In this document: positions 41,078-49,770 of the stretch, piece after piece
Layout of the letters: each line of letters starts with the position of its first letter
Position numbering within the stretch: the stretch's first letter is position 1
DNA from: Bacteroides sp.
GTDB taxonomy: Bacteria; Bacteroidota; Bacteroidia; Bacteroidales; Muribaculaceae
Length of the DNA stretch: 54,225 nt
NCBI GenBank assembly: GCA_023663525.1
Contig: JAMPHF010000002.1
Location: forward strand, 549,793 to 604,017
Reading direction: 5' to 3'
The notes under the pieces: model-generated
What the model saw: the letters and a program-made list of their open reading frames with translations, nothing else
The model's database searches: none
Told to the model about the DNA's origin: nothing
Made by a program: the position numbers and the translations under genes

Positions 41078-41140
41078 CAAACTTTTGTTATGATAAACAC
41101 TCTTATTTTTTCAAACGTTCCTAATCACGGGAAAATATTG

Positions 41141-41148
41141 TAATTTTG
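41141..41148 (+). promoter_or_regulatory. -7 element abutting the LOG gene start
   Basis: TAATTTTG ends five bases before the ATG at 41154, so transcription would start at or beside the start codon. The -33 box is weak. Confidence 0.4.
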
Positions 41149-41153
41149 TAGCC

Positions 41154-41732
41154 ATGAATTTAACCAATGAACTTCCCTCGGGCGTTGTGGTCTACTGCGC
41201 CTCATCGTCTGAAATAGATTCGCGTTATCTTGAGGTTGCCCGCCGGATGGGCGAACTCATAGCCGATTCCGGTCTCACTCTCGTCTGTGGCGGTGGAGCC
41301 GGAGGCATGATGGCGACTGCGATCGAAGGGGCCATCGCGCGCGGTGGTGAGGCCGTCGGGGTGCTTCCACATTTCATGATAGAGAAAAAATGGAATCATC
41401 CGCAACTCACATGCTGCATCGACACTGAATCCATGCACCACCGCAAGATGACCATGGCATCCATGGCCCGCGCCGCCGTCGCGCTTCCCGGTGGGATAGG
41501 GACTCTCGATGAACTTGCGGAAATTATGACCTGGCATCAGCTTGGATTGTTCAAAGGACCGGTGATTATTGTCAATACCGACGGATTTTATGACGATCTC
41601 GTGGCTCTTTTTGAGTCCATGCGCTCCAAGGGGTTCATGCGTGGCGGCATAATACCTGCCACTGTCGTGGCGACTCCTTCGGAGGCAATCGCAATCATCA
41701 GGAACATCTCTCGTAAAGACGTTGAGCAATGA
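41154..41732 (+). CDS. LOG family protein (TIGR00730)
   Basis: A 192-residue Rossmann-like protein of the 'lysine decarboxylase'/LONELY GUY family. The conserved P-G-G-I-G-T-L-D-E and the N-terminal V-C-G-G-G-A-G-G-M-M are present. LOG enzymes release free bases from nucleoside 5'-monophosphates. The stop overlaps the next start (ATGA). Confidence 0.92.
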   Translation: MNLTNELPSGVVVYCASSSEIDSRYLEVARRMGELIADSGLTLVCGGGAGGMMATAIEGAIARGGEAVGVLPHFMIEKKWNHPQLTCCIDTESMHHRKMTMASMARAAVALPGGIGTLDELAEIMTWHQLGLFKGPVIIVNTDGFYDDLVALFESMRSKGFMRGGIIPATVVATPSEAIAIIRNISRKDVEQ

Positions 41733-42541
41733 ATCCATCACTGCAGACAGATACTGTCCTGAATCCCTTTGCGCCTGCGGTGTGCCGCGAATATGAGGCT
41801 CCTGCATCGGCGGTCGAGAAGCTCACCATGACTGTCGGACGAGTGCCGTACACCGTGGGGATGCCTCCGGCTGAACGCAAGCAGCTTCCGGGCTATGATT
41901 CCGGGGTGTTGTGTCTCATCATCGGGGTGTTCCTTCTCCTCGCCTACAATTTTCTTCACTACTCCACATTTCTCAAGAACTTCACGTATGACCTGTGGGC
42001 TATCCGGCGTACAGACGACGCTTCGGCTGTGAGGACATTCAGCGAGACGGGCATACAGATGTCGATTGTCATGCTCGCTTGTCTGAGCGAAGGTATAATA
42101 GTCAATGCGGCCATGTCGGCCGGCAGTGTGGTCAGCAGTCTGTCCACTTTCATTGTGATTGCCGCCCTGAGCATTATTGCCGTTGTCTATTATCTCTGGC
42201 AATTGCTTGTGTACAGGCTGGTTGGCTACGTCTTCACGGACCGTCTTTCGGCCATGCAGTGGCTCAAGGGCTTCAACGCATCGCAGGCTCTGCTCGGAAT
42301 GACTCTGACCATTCCGGCGTTGGTCGTGCTTTTCAACCCGGAGCGGGCTTCAGTGGTGGTTACGGTGGGGGCTGTGTGCTACGTTTTGGCGCGTTTGATA
42401 TTTATTTTCAAGGGCTTTAGGCTTTTTTACGACAATTTTGGCTCTTTGCTTTATTTTATTTTGTATCTTTGCACCCTTGAAATTGTACCGCCTGTGATTC
42501 TCTATCGGTGTGTCGCATATTTCAGCCAATCACAACCCTAA
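41729..42541 (+). CDS. DUF4271 membrane protein
   Basis: A 270-residue membrane protein with a soluble N-terminus and about six helices, of the DUF4271 family that typically precedes hemD in Bacteroidota. Coupled to the LOG gene by a four-base overlap. A probable hemD promoter, TTTG-N23-TATCTTTG (42437-42471), lies inside its 3' end. Function unknown. Confidence 0.85.
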   Translation: MNPSLQTDTVLNPFAPAVCREYEAPASAVEKLTMTVGRVPYTVGMPPAERKQLPGYDSGVLCLIIGVFLLLAYNFLHYSTFLKNFTYDLWAIRRTDDASAVRTFSETGIQMSIVMLACLSEGIIVNAAMSAGSVVSSLSTFIVIAALSIIAVVYYLWQLLVYRLVGYVFTDRLSAMQWLKGFNASQALLGMTLTIPALVVLFNPERASVVVTVGAVCYVLARLIFIFKGFRLFYDNFGSLLYFILYLCTLEIVPPVILYRCVAYFSQSQP

Positions 42542-42553
42542 GTACTACTGAAA

Positions 42554-43303
42554 GTGAAAGTAAAAAAAGTATTAGTTTCCCAGCCGAAACCTGCTTCGGA
42601 CAAGTCGCCCTATTATGACATTGCTGAAAAGTATGGAGTTGAAATCGAGTTTCGGCCTTTTATCAAGGTAGAAGGGCTTACCGCTAAAGAGTTTCGTCAG
42701 TCCAAGATTTCCATTTCCGATTTCTCGGCAATAATCTTCACTGCCCGTACTGCTATTGACCATTTCTTCAGGCTTTGTGAGGAGATGAGAATCTCCATAC
42801 CTGACACTATGAAATATTTCTGCACCACAGAATCAATTGCCCTTTATCTGCAGAAATATATCGTCTACCGCAAGCGTAAGATTTTCCATGGTGAGACCGG
42901 CAAGCTCGACAGCCTGCTTCCCGCTCTGATCAAACATAAGAAAGAGCGTTTCCTCTACATCGTCTCCGATGTCCATAAGGAGGACACGAGCATTCTCGAC
43001 CAGAACGGTATCAACTACACCAAGGCCGTCATGTATCGCACCGTGTCCAATGATTTCGGACCGGACGAGAAGTTTGACTATGACATGCTCCTTTTCTTCA
43101 GCCCCTCCGGAATTGATTCACTCCTGAAGAATTTCCCGGACTTCGAGCAGAAAGACATCCGCATAGGCTGTTTCGGCGCGACGACCGCCCAGGCTGTCCG
43201 CAATGCAGGCCTTCGTCTCGATCTCGAAGCTCCATCTGTCAAAGCTCCCTCGATGACCGCCGCTCTTGAAAATTATCTCAAGGAAGAAGTCGGCAATCAA
43301 TGA
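42554..43303 (+). CDS. hemD: Uroporphyrinogen-III synthase
   Basis: A 249-residue two-lobed HemD-type protein (K-K-V-L-V-S-Q-P-K-P at the start, L-L-F-F-S-P-S-G-I-D-S-L and C-F-G-A-T-T-A-Q-A-V in the second lobe). It closes the tetrapyrrole ring in haem/sirohaem synthesis. The start is GTG at 42554. The DUF4271 neighbour is the usual Bacteroidota context. Other hem genes are not in the window. Confidence 0.88.
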   Translation: MKVKKVLVSQPKPASDKSPYYDIAEKYGVEIEFRPFIKVEGLTAKEFRQSKISISDFSAIIFTARTAIDHFFRLCEEMRISIPDTMKYFCTTESIALYLQKYIVYRKRKIFHGETGKLDSLLPALIKHKKERFLYIVSDVHKEDTSILDQNGINYTKAVMYRTVSNDFGPDEKFDYDMLLFFSPSGIDSLLKNFPDFEQKDIRIGCFGATTAQAVRNAGLRLDLEAPSVKAPSMTAALENYLKEEVGNQ

Positions 43304-43356
43304 GATGTTGTCATCTCCCTCGATGAGTGACAGCCCCCGCGCATTGACATTTCGAT

Positions 43357-43749
43357 ATGAGAAAAGGATTAAGGCTATATAAAATCGAAAAACTCCGCAG
43401 CGAGATTGCTATCGGTCAGCTCTTTGACCGCAGTAATCCCGCTGCTCAGTCTGTTATGGCCTATCCGCTGCGCGCCGTGTGGACCGTCAACGGTCATCGC
43501 AGGGACGCGGAGTGCCCGCAGTTTCTCATAGCCGTGCCCAAGAAAAAACTTCGTCATGCCATTGACCGTGTGCAGATGCGCCGGCGCATCCGTGAGGCTT
43601 ACCGCCTCAATCGTCATCTCATCCCGGAGAATCTCCCGCTTGACATTGCCTTTGTCTATGTCGCAGACAAAGTCCTCCCTTACGCGGATGCGCTCAGAGC
43701 CGTCACGCGCATCCTGACCAAAATCGCCCGCAGTCTTCCCGCGACCTGA
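43357..43749 (+). CDS. rnpA: Ribonuclease P protein component
   Basis: A 130-residue basic protein. The RNR-type signature is [12 protein letters not shown]. It binds RNase P RNA for tRNA 5' maturation. Followed by yidD, as in most bacteria, although rpmH is not adjacent here. Confidence 0.93.
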   Translation: MRKGLRLYKIEKLRSEIAIGQLFDRSNPAAQSVMAYPLRAVWTVNGHRRDAECPQFLIAVPKKKLRHAIDRVQMRRRIREAYRLNRHLIPENLPLDIAFVYVADKVLPYADALRAVTRILTKIARSLPAT

Positions 43750-43814
43750 CGTCCCATCGCCGTGACATCTTGCTGACGGCCGCCGCTTTGTTGCTCCCTC
43801 CTGTATATTCGCCA

Positions 43815-44027
43815 ATGTTGAGAAAAATCTTCATACTGCCCATACGCATCTATCAGCTCTGCATTTCCCCGATGTTTCCGCCCGTGTGCCGATTCACTCC
43901 CACATGCAGTGCGTATGCAATCGAAGCCATCACGAAGCACGGCATAATCCGAGGCTCATGGCTTGCCGTCAAGCGTATATGCCGGTGCCATCCCTGGGGC
44001 GGTTCGGGCTATGATCCGGTGCCATAA
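43815..44027 (+). CDS. yidD: Membrane protein insertion efficiency factor YidD
   Basis: A 70-residue protein: [23 protein letters not shown], then [14 protein letters not shown], both hallmarks. Amphipathic, inner-membrane associated, aids YidC insertion. The start at 43815 (M-L-R-K-I-F-I-L-P) is preferred to the Met at 43770. Confidence 0.95.
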   Translation: MLRKIFILPIRIYQLCISPMFPPVCRFTPTCSAYAIEAITKHGIIRGSWLAVKRICRCHPWGGSGYDPVP

Positions 44028-44046
44028 ACAAACGTTGATTCGAGAC

Positions 44047-44652
44047 ATGATTTACTCCCTCCCTGCGGCGACTGACATCGACTCACACACACACGTCCTG
44101 CGCCGTAATGCCGTTGTCAACGTTGACCCGGTCAGCGATAAGGACGGCTACCTCCCATTGAAAAAAGGATATTACTATTCCGTGGGCATACATCCGTGGA
44201 ACTATGCTCGCGTTACGCCGGCGTCAATCCGTATGCTCCGGTCGCTTGCTGCTGAGCCGTCGGTCGTGGCCATCGGCGAGACGGGGCTGGATGCGTGCGC
44301 TGTGCCGTCAAGTGTCCGGGACTCATATTCGAGAGCGGAGATTTTAAAGAACCAGACCGCGTTGCTTCGGGTGCATTTTGAGCTTAGTGAGCGTCTGAAA
44401 AAACCGATGATACTCCACGTGGTCAAAGCATTTCCCGAAATAATAGCATTAAAGAAATTGTGGAAGCCGACACAGGCGTGGATCATACACGGTTTCCGGG
44501 GCAAGCCTCAGCTTGCGCGTGAGTTGCTCAGGCATGGATTCTATCTGTCGTATGGCAAGCATTACAACTATGAATCGTTAGCACTGACAGCCGGTCAGCG
44601 TCTGCTTCATGAGACTGACGAAATGCCAACATCGGATTTGCGGGTGGAATGA
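44047..44652 (+). CDS. TatD family metal-dependent hydrolase
   Basis: A 201-residue TatD-type deoxyribonuclease-like protein. Metal residues: H-T-H in D-S-H-T-H-V, Glu in G-E-T-G-L-D-A, His in I-L-H-V-V-K, His in I-H-G-F-R-G, and Asp in H-E-T-D-E. It is shorter than the usual 250-260 residues. The start at 44047 is right after the yidD stop. Probably the last gene of a hemD-rnpA-yidD-tatD run. Confidence 0.9.
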   Translation: MIYSLPAATDIDSHTHVLRRNAVVNVDPVSDKDGYLPLKKGYYYSVGIHPWNYARVTPASIRMLRSLAAEPSVVAIGETGLDACAVPSSVRDSYSRAEILKNQTALLRVHFELSERLKKPMILHVVKAFPEIIALKKLWKPTQAWIIHGFRGKPQLARELLRHGFYLSYGKHYNYESLALTAGQRLLHETDEMPTSDLRVE

Positions 44653-44767
44653 ATGGCAAATTGCTAAAAAAAGTCCGTTTCACTGCCAAAAATCCATCGT
44701 TTTAGCGTAAAAGCGACATCTTTGTATGAAAATATGTTAAAATCAAACATATTTATACTCAAAACCC

Positions 44768-44797
44768 TTGCAGGTATTGGAAAAGTGCGTACCTTTG
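44768..44797 (+). promoter_or_regulatory. Promoter of small RNA copy A
   Basis: TTG (44768-44770), a 19-base spacer and TACCTTTG (44790-44797). Confidence 0.75.
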
Positions 44798-44803
44798 TAA
44801 CGT

Positions 44804-44867
44804 GTTTTTCATGGTATTAGATTTAAGGTTAACTAAGATTGGTTGTCGAGAGACAATCAATTTTTTT
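44804..44867 (+). ncRNA. Small RNA, copy A of a two-member family
   Basis: Starts about GTGTTTTTCATGGTATTAG, continues with ATTTAAGGTTAAC, and ends in a terminator hairpin (ATTGGTTGTC-GAGA-GACAATCAAT) followed by seven T residues. Copy B at 52831 shares the 5' 20 bases with one change and the same architecture with a different hairpin. No coding frame is present. It resembles paralogous small-RNA families reported in Bacteroides; I cannot verify which. Confidence 0.7.
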
Positions 44868-44934
44868 ATACCTATTTTACCGGTCCGGTGTTTTATTTTT
44901 CGACGTTACTGAAAATAGAATTGTTATCGAACAT

Positions 44935-44972
44935 AAAAATAGAGTCCGACTTTTCAGTCGGACTCTATTTTT
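44935..44972. terminator. Bidirectional terminator
   Basis: Perfect 17-base arms (44935-44951 and 44956-44972; AAAAATAGAGTCCGACT) around a four-base loop, between the small RNA and the convergent secreted-protein gene. Confidence 0.9.
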
Positions 44973-45020
44973 ATGAGATTTTGTAGCACAGGCGGGATTG
45001 CCTGCTGCGATGCGGGTGTT

Positions 45021-46001
45021 TTACTTGTTGATGAACTTCTTGCCGTTCTGGATGAGGATACCCTTGTATTCCTTGGTTACGCGCTGGCCATAAACGTTGT
45101 AGATGGGAGCGTTTTCGTCGGCAGCCTCGTCAGCGATAATGCTGCTGATAGCGGAAGAAGCGGCGGGAGTGAACTCGAAACCGCTGAAACCTACCTGAGT
45201 GCTCTTGCAGAATACATAGTAAGTTTCGTTTGCAGCAGCGTCGAAATTCAGATAAACCCAAGCTGGCTGGTTGCCTGCACCGATGATGTAGGGCTCAGTG
45301 CCTTCAGTGCCTTTGACGGCGATTGAATCCTGATACATGGGATAACCAAAGAGGGGAGAGGTTTCGGGAACACCGTTGTCTTCATTGTTATTTTTTCCGT
45401 TAACGTAGCCGGATATGAAAGCATCGGTCCCGTATGAAAGTGCTTTTGCGTCACTGCCTTTAACTATGAAAATTTCGCGGTTACCTTTGAGTACATAAAC
45501 GCCGACTTTGAACTTACCGTCAACCTTTGCGGTAAGAGTAACGTATGTTCCGTTGGTGGGGAGACCTGCAGTTCCGTCGGGCTGGTAGTATGCATCATTC
45601 CAATATGCACGATATCCAGTAGTGTCACCCTCGTTTACAATGGCTTCCCAACCCACCTTATCGATGTTTACGGGGTTACCCTTGCCTTGTACATAGTAGA
45701 AAGGAGCCACTGAATTGTCTTTGCTGAGAGCCTTTGTGCTCAATTTGCCCCATGTGTTGTCAACTTTGGGTTCGAGGGGTATAGTCTCGGCATCGATGTA
45801 GCCTGCGATGGGGCCTGAAACCTGTGTGCCTGTAACGTTTGTGGTAGAGAATGTAACGACTGATGCCTTGGAGGGATCTTCGTTGGGAACGTACTCAGCC
45901 TTGAGCGTGCCGTCTTCATTTGCAACTGACCATGATTCTGTCTGTGCGTTCACGGACCATGCCATACATGCTATGGCTGCAAGAGTAAAGATTTTCTTCA
46001 T
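45021..46001 (-). CDS. Secreted protein with Bacteroidales C-terminal tail
   Basis: A 326-residue exported protein: signal peptide M-K-K-I-F-T-L-A-A-I-A-C-M-A-W-S-V-N-A, then a beta-rich body without recognised enzyme motifs. The C-terminus P-I-Y-N-V-Y-G-Q-R-V, then G-I-L-I-Q-N-G-K-K, is the same tail type as the product at 18218-19456. Promoter element at 46110. Confidence 0.75.
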   Translation of the reverse strand: MKKIFTLAAIACMAWSVNAQTESWSVANEDGTLKAEYVPNEDPSKASVVTFSTTNVTGTQVSGPIAGYIDAETIPLEPKVDNTWGKLSTKALSKDNSVAPFYYVQGKGNPVNIDKVGWEAIVNEGDTTGYRAYWNDAYYQPDGTAGLPTNGTYVTLTAKVDGKFKVGVYVLKGNREIFIVKGSDAKALSYGTDAFISGYVNGKNNNEDNGVPETSPLFGYPMYQDSIAVKGTEGTEPYIIGAGNQPAWVYLNFDAAANETYYVFCKSTQVGFSGFEFTPAASSAISSIIADEAADENAPIYNVYGQRVTKEYKGILIQNGKKFINK

Positions 46002-46109
46002 AGAAGTGAATTTAGGGTAAATGTAATATTTATTGTTAATAAATTAGGATAAGCATTGTGGAATGGATTATGTGATTACTACAATATCCCTTAGCCTTTC
46101 ATTCGGTGG

Positions 46110-46117
46110 CAAAGTTA
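46110..46117 (-). promoter_or_regulatory. -7 element of the secreted-protein gene
   Basis: The minus strand reads TAACTTTG followed by CC, about 110 bases before the start at 46001; a TTG lies 17 bases upstream. Confidence 0.55.
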
Positions 46118-46249
46118 CAACTTTTTTTGAAATGCAAGAGCTTTTTGGATTTTTATTTTAAATAAATGCGAAATAAAGTTGATTTTACACGAAGTATGGG
46201 GTACTTATTGTAGTTTTAACAGAATTCGGAAATGTGTTTCAATACATAG

Positions 46250-46334
46250 AGGCAAAGCTGTGGAAGCGACGTGGGAATCAAACACTAAAACAGTGTCGGT
46301 GGTTATGAAGCATGTCGCTGCTGCCGCTTTGCCT
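46250..46334. ncRNA. Structured element downstream of the carbonic anhydrase gene
   Basis: AGGCAAAGC (46250-46258) pairs with GCTTTGCCT (46326-46334), AGCGAC (46265-46270) with GTCGCT (46314-46319), and ACACT with AGTGT inside. It may be a 3' untranslated structure of the minus-strand operon or an independent RNA. The rest of 46002-46364 shows only the promoter at 46110. Confidence 0.4.
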
Positions 46335-46364
46335 TTATGTGTATTCCGGGTGGAAGCCGGATTG

Positions 46365-46904
46365 TCAGAGACTTTCAAGAAGTCCTGTCGTGGAGTCCAT
46401 TATGTAGCCTGCCACGCGGACATCCTTTGCCATCAACGGATGGTTGCGGATGAGATCCACTGTCTCACTTATGGCCTCCGATGTGTCAGTGAAACCGTGA
46501 AGCCAACTGTCGAGGTCGATTCCGCAATGGCGCATGAGCGAGATATGCTCCTCGTCGATTCCGCGTTCGCGCATGATGTGGATCATCTCCTTTGCGTCCA
46601 TCCCCTGCACGCCGCAACCGGTGTGGCCGATGACCATTATTTCGTTCACTCCGAGTTCGTAGACAGCCACGAGGATTGAGCGCATTGTTGAGTCGAAGGG
46701 GTTGGTGATGGTGCCGCCCGCGTTCTTGATCATCTTCACGTCGCCGTTCTTTATGCCGAGAGCGGCCGGGAGCAGCTCTACGAGCCGGGTGTCCATGCAT
46801 GTCACGATTGCGATGCGTTTGTCGGGATATTTCGAGGTCTCGTAGCGGCGATAAGCTCCCGAAGCCACAAACTCGCGGTTGTGTCTTAAAATTTCGTCAA
46901 TCAT
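46365..46904 (-). CDS. Beta-carbonic anhydrase
   Basis: A 179-residue beta-class carbonic anhydrase. Zinc ligands are Cys in V-T-C-M-D-T-R and the His/Cys of G-H-T-G-C-G, with the Asp-Arg dyad intact. It interconverts CO2 and bicarbonate, useful to a CO2-fixing PEP carboxykinase metabolism. It is 22 bases downstream of argC and probably in the gltX-argC operon. Confidence 0.93.
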   Translation of the reverse strand: MIDEILRHNREFVASGAYRRYETSKYPDKRIAIVTCMDTRLVELLPAALGIKNGDVKMIKNAGGTITNPFDSTMRSILVAVYELGVNEIMVIGHTGCGVQGMDAKEMIHIMRERGIDEEHISLMRHCGIDLDSWLHGFTDTSEAISETVDLIRNHPLMAKDVRVAGYIMDSTTGLLESL

Positions 46905-46926
46905 AAAAATAAAATTTTATCGTTCT

Positions 46927-47898
46927 TTAGAATGCAGCCGGCTTCATTGTCAGACCGGTGGTTTCCTGAAGTCCGAAAAGCAGATTCATTGTGTGGACGG
47001 CATTTCCGGCACCGCCTTTCAGCAGATTGTCGATCACGGCTGTGATGAGAAGTTTGCCGTCAATCTTGTCGAGGTGGATGATGCACTTGTTGGTGTTGAC
47101 CACGTCCTTGAGGTCGGGAATCTTCGAGGTGATGAATGTGAAATTGTGGTCAGCGAAGTAGTCGGAATAGAGTTTGATGATTTCCGGGAGTTCGAGGGCG
47201 CAGTCGAGGTAGCTGACAGCCATGATTCCGCGCGAGAAGCAACCGCGCATCGGAAGCATGTGGATTTTTGAATTGAAACTCTGCTGCACCGCCTTGATGG
47301 CCTGGATGATTTCGGGCATTTGCGTGTGGGCGAACGGGCGATAGACAACCATGTTGTCGTTGCGCCAGGCGTAGTGGGTTGTCGGGCGGTGTTCCGCACC
47401 CTCGCTGGTCGCGCCGGTGATGACAGTGGTGTGGATGTCGGAGTTTAGGAGAAGATTTTTGGCGAGAGGCATAAGCGACAGCTCGACGGCCATGGCCACA
47501 CAGCCGGGGTTGGCCACATGTTTCGCTCCACGCACCATTGGTTTGCGGTTCAGTTCCGAAAGACCGTAGACAAAATCGTGTGTGCCATCCTCGATGCGGT
47601 GGTCGCGGGCGAGGTCAATGATTTTAAGGTCTTCAGGGATGGTGTGTGTCTCGATGAACTCACGTGTTTTGCCCGCAGGGCGGCAGCAGAACAGCACGTC
47701 GATGTTCTTCAGGTCGAAGTTGCTTGAAAAATTCATGTCGATTTCGCCGTGGAGTCCCTGATGGACATCGACAATGCGCTGACCGCCGACAGTGCGTGAG
47801 TGGACCCATTTCAGCTCCACGTCAGGATGGTTGATCAGTATTCGGATGAGCTCACCGGCTGCATAGCCGGACCCACCGATGATGCCTACTCGTATCAT
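46927..47898 (-). CDS. argC: N-acetyl-gamma-glutamyl-phosphate reductase
   Basis: A 323-residue NADPH-dependent reductase, third step of arginine synthesis. The N-terminal G-G-S-G-Y-A-A-G-E-L-I-R motif and the active Cys in A-N-P-G-C-V-A-M-A are clear; H-T-Q-M-P-E-I carries the catalytic His. It lies between gltX and the carbonic anhydrase gene, spacings of 39 and 22 bases, and no other arg gene is adjacent. Confidence 0.95.
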   Translation of the reverse strand: MIRVGIIGGSGYAAGELIRILINHPDVELKWVHSRTVGGQRIVDVHQGLHGEIDMNFSSNFDLKNIDVLFCCRPAGKTREFIETHTIPEDLKIIDLARDHRIEDGTHDFVYGLSELNRKPMVRGAKHVANPGCVAMAVELSLMPLAKNLLLNSDIHTTVITGATSEGAEHRPTTHYAWRNDNMVVYRPFAHTQMPEIIQAIKAVQQSFNSKIHMLPMRGCFSRGIMAVSYLDCALELPEIIKLYSDYFADHNFTFITSKIPDLKDVVNTNKCIIHLDKIDGKLLITAVIDNLLKGGAGNAVHTMNLLFGLQETTGLTMKPAAF

Positions 47899-47937
47899 GG
47901 TAATTAAGGAGATATGTTTGAATATTTTTTGAATGTA

Positions 47938-49464
47938 TCAGGCTTTGATTGTGTCGATTCCCTTGCGGATGCGGCGGATGGTCTCGTCGCGTCCGAGAAG
48001 TTCGGTGATGTCGAAGATGTGGGGCCCCTTGCACTCGCCGACAAGGGTGAGGCGGAATGCGTTCATGACATTTCCGAGATGGTAGCCATTTGCTGCCACC
48101 CAGTCGAGGACGATTGGCTCAGCGGCTTTGGAGCTGAAATCGGGGAGATTGCGGAGCACCTCGATGAGTTCGGTGAGGATTGCCGGGGTGTCCTCCTTCC
48201 AACGCTTCTTTATGTCCTTTTCAGCGTAGGAGTCAGGAGCGGTGAAGAAGAATTTTGACTGGTCCCAAAGCTCGGCCACAAAATTGACGCGCCCCTTGAC
48301 GAGCGACACGACGCGGGCTATGTAGTCATCGGTGAAGTCGCCGGCATTGACTCCGTGAGCCTCCAGAACAGGACGGAACAGGCGGGCGAGCTCCTCGTCG
48401 GGGGTCATCTGGATGTATTCGTGGTTGAACCACCGGCCCTTGTCGTAGGCAAATTTTGCGCCCGAACGCGAGCAGTGGTCAAAGGAGAACTTCGAGATGA
48501 GTTCATCCATCGACATGATTTCGGTGTCGTCGCCGGGATTCCATCCGAGGAGGGCGAGGAAGTTGATGACAGCTTCCGGCAGGTAGCCCGACTCGCGGTA
48601 GCCCGAGGATACAGCCCCGGTCTTCGGGTCGGTCCATTCGAGGGGGAAGACGGGGAATCCGAGGCGGTCGCCATCGCGCTTGGAGAGTTTGCCCTTACCG
48701 TCAGGCTTGAGGAGGAGCGGGAGATGCACGAATTCTGGGCGAGTGTCAGCCCATCCGAAAGCCTCGTAGAGCAGCACGTGGAGTGGTGCGGAGGGAAGCC
48801 ATTCCTCGCCACGGATCACGTGGGTCACTTCCATCAGATGGTCATCGACAATGTTGGCGAGGTGGTAGGTCGGGAGGTCGTCGGCACTCTTGTAGAGCAC
48901 CTTGTCGTCAAGTATTGATGAGTTGATGGTCACTTTGCCGCGCAGAAGGTCGTTGACCTCAACGTCGCGACCCGGTTCGATGAGAAAGCGGACCACGTAG
49001 GGAGTTCCCTCGTCCATGAGCCGCTTGACTTCATCGGCGGGGAGAGTGAGGGAATTGCGCATCGCCATGCGTGTCGAAGCGTCATATTGGAAATTTGGGG
49101 TTGCGGCACGTGCGGCCTCAAGTTCGGCAGGGGTGTCGAAAGCAATGTAGGCACGTCCGTTGTCGAGAAGCTGCCCTACATATTTGCGGTATATGTCGCG
49201 GCGTTCGCTCTGCTTGTATGGACCGTATGCTCCGCCTTCGCGCACACCCTCGTCGATCTTTATGCCGAGCCAGGCAAGGGCTTCGTTGATGTAGTCCTCG
49301 GCTCCGGGAACGAAACGGTTTGAATCGGTGTCTTCGATGCGAAGGATCATGTCGCCACCATTGCGGCGGGCGAAAAGGTAGTTGAAAAGGGCGGTGCGGA
49401 CTCCTCCGATGTGGAGGGGGCCTGTGGGGGAGGGAGCGAAACGAACTCTGACTTTACGGTCCAT
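47938..49464 (-). CDS. gltX: Glutamyl-tRNA synthetase
   Basis: A 508-residue class I synthetase charging tRNA-Glu. HIGH-type motif [14 protein letters not shown] at the N-terminus and KMSKS-type K-L-S-K-R-D-G in the middle, with an anticodon-binding C-terminal domain. A TAAATTTG element (minus strand, 49527-49520) gives a leader of about 50 bases. Confidence 0.97.
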   Translation of the reverse strand: MDRKVRVRFAPSPTGPLHIGGVRTALFNYLFARRNGGDMILRIEDTDSNRFVPGAEDYINEALAWLGIKIDEGVREGGAYGPYKQSERRDIYRKYVGQLLDNGRAYIAFDTPAELEAARAATPNFQYDASTRMAMRNSLTLPADEVKRLMDEGTPYVVRFLIEPGRDVEVNDLLRGKVTINSSILDDKVLYKSADDLPTYHLANIVDDHLMEVTHVIRGEEWLPSAPLHVLLYEAFGWADTRPEFVHLPLLLKPDGKGKLSKRDGDRLGFPVFPLEWTDPKTGAVSSGYRESGYLPEAVINFLALLGWNPGDDTEIMSMDELISKFSFDHCSRSGAKFAYDKGRWFNHEYIQMTPDEELARLFRPVLEAHGVNAGDFTDDYIARVVSLVKGRVNFVAELWDQSKFFFTAPDSYAEKDIKKRWKEDTPAILTELIEVLRNLPDFSSKAAEPIVLDWVAANGYHLGNVMNAFRLTLVGECKGPHIFDITELLGRDETIRRIRKGIDTIKA

Positions 49465-49519
49465 ATCTGTTGAGTGAATTAAAGCTGTGTTGGTTTTAGA
49501 TGGTTTTGGTATCTGTCGG

Positions 49520-49527
49520 CAAATTTA
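49520..49527 (-). promoter_or_regulatory. -7 element of the gltX operon
   Basis: The minus strand reads TAAATTTG followed by CC; the -33 box is weak. Confidence 0.5.
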
Positions 49528-49614
49528 TGAAATTTTTGCGAGATGCGAAAAGCGGGAGGGGTGTTTGTGGTTTTTGGGGGGAGGCTTGCACTTTGTGCAA
49601 GCGGGGGTGAGGAA

Positions 49615-49757
49615 ATCATGGTTAATCATGATAAATCATGGTAAATCATGATGCAGCTTGGGGCAACTTGGGGCAGCCTGGGGCAGCTTGGGGCAGCTTG
49701 GGGCGGCTTGGGGCAGCCTGGGGCAACTTGGGGCAGCCTGGGGCAGCTTGGGGCAGC
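49615..49757. repeat. Two tandem repeat arrays (AATCATG and GGGGCAGCTT)
   Basis: First, four AATCATGRT-type copies (49615-49651), then about eleven copies of a 9-10-base unit GGGGCAGCTT with CAACTT, CAGCCT and CGGCTT variants. On the minus strand one frame would read Pro-Gln-Ala-Ala-type repeats, but no gene with support uses it. The GCTTGCACTTTGTGCAAGC hairpin (49584-49602) precedes them. Confidence 0.85.
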
Positions 49758-49770
49758 TTTATGGGTTGAT

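Noticed and set aside
44653..44767. Further gene or RNA upstream of small RNA copy A
   Set aside because: AT-rich sequence with a stray CATCTTTG but no frame or hairpin that I can support.
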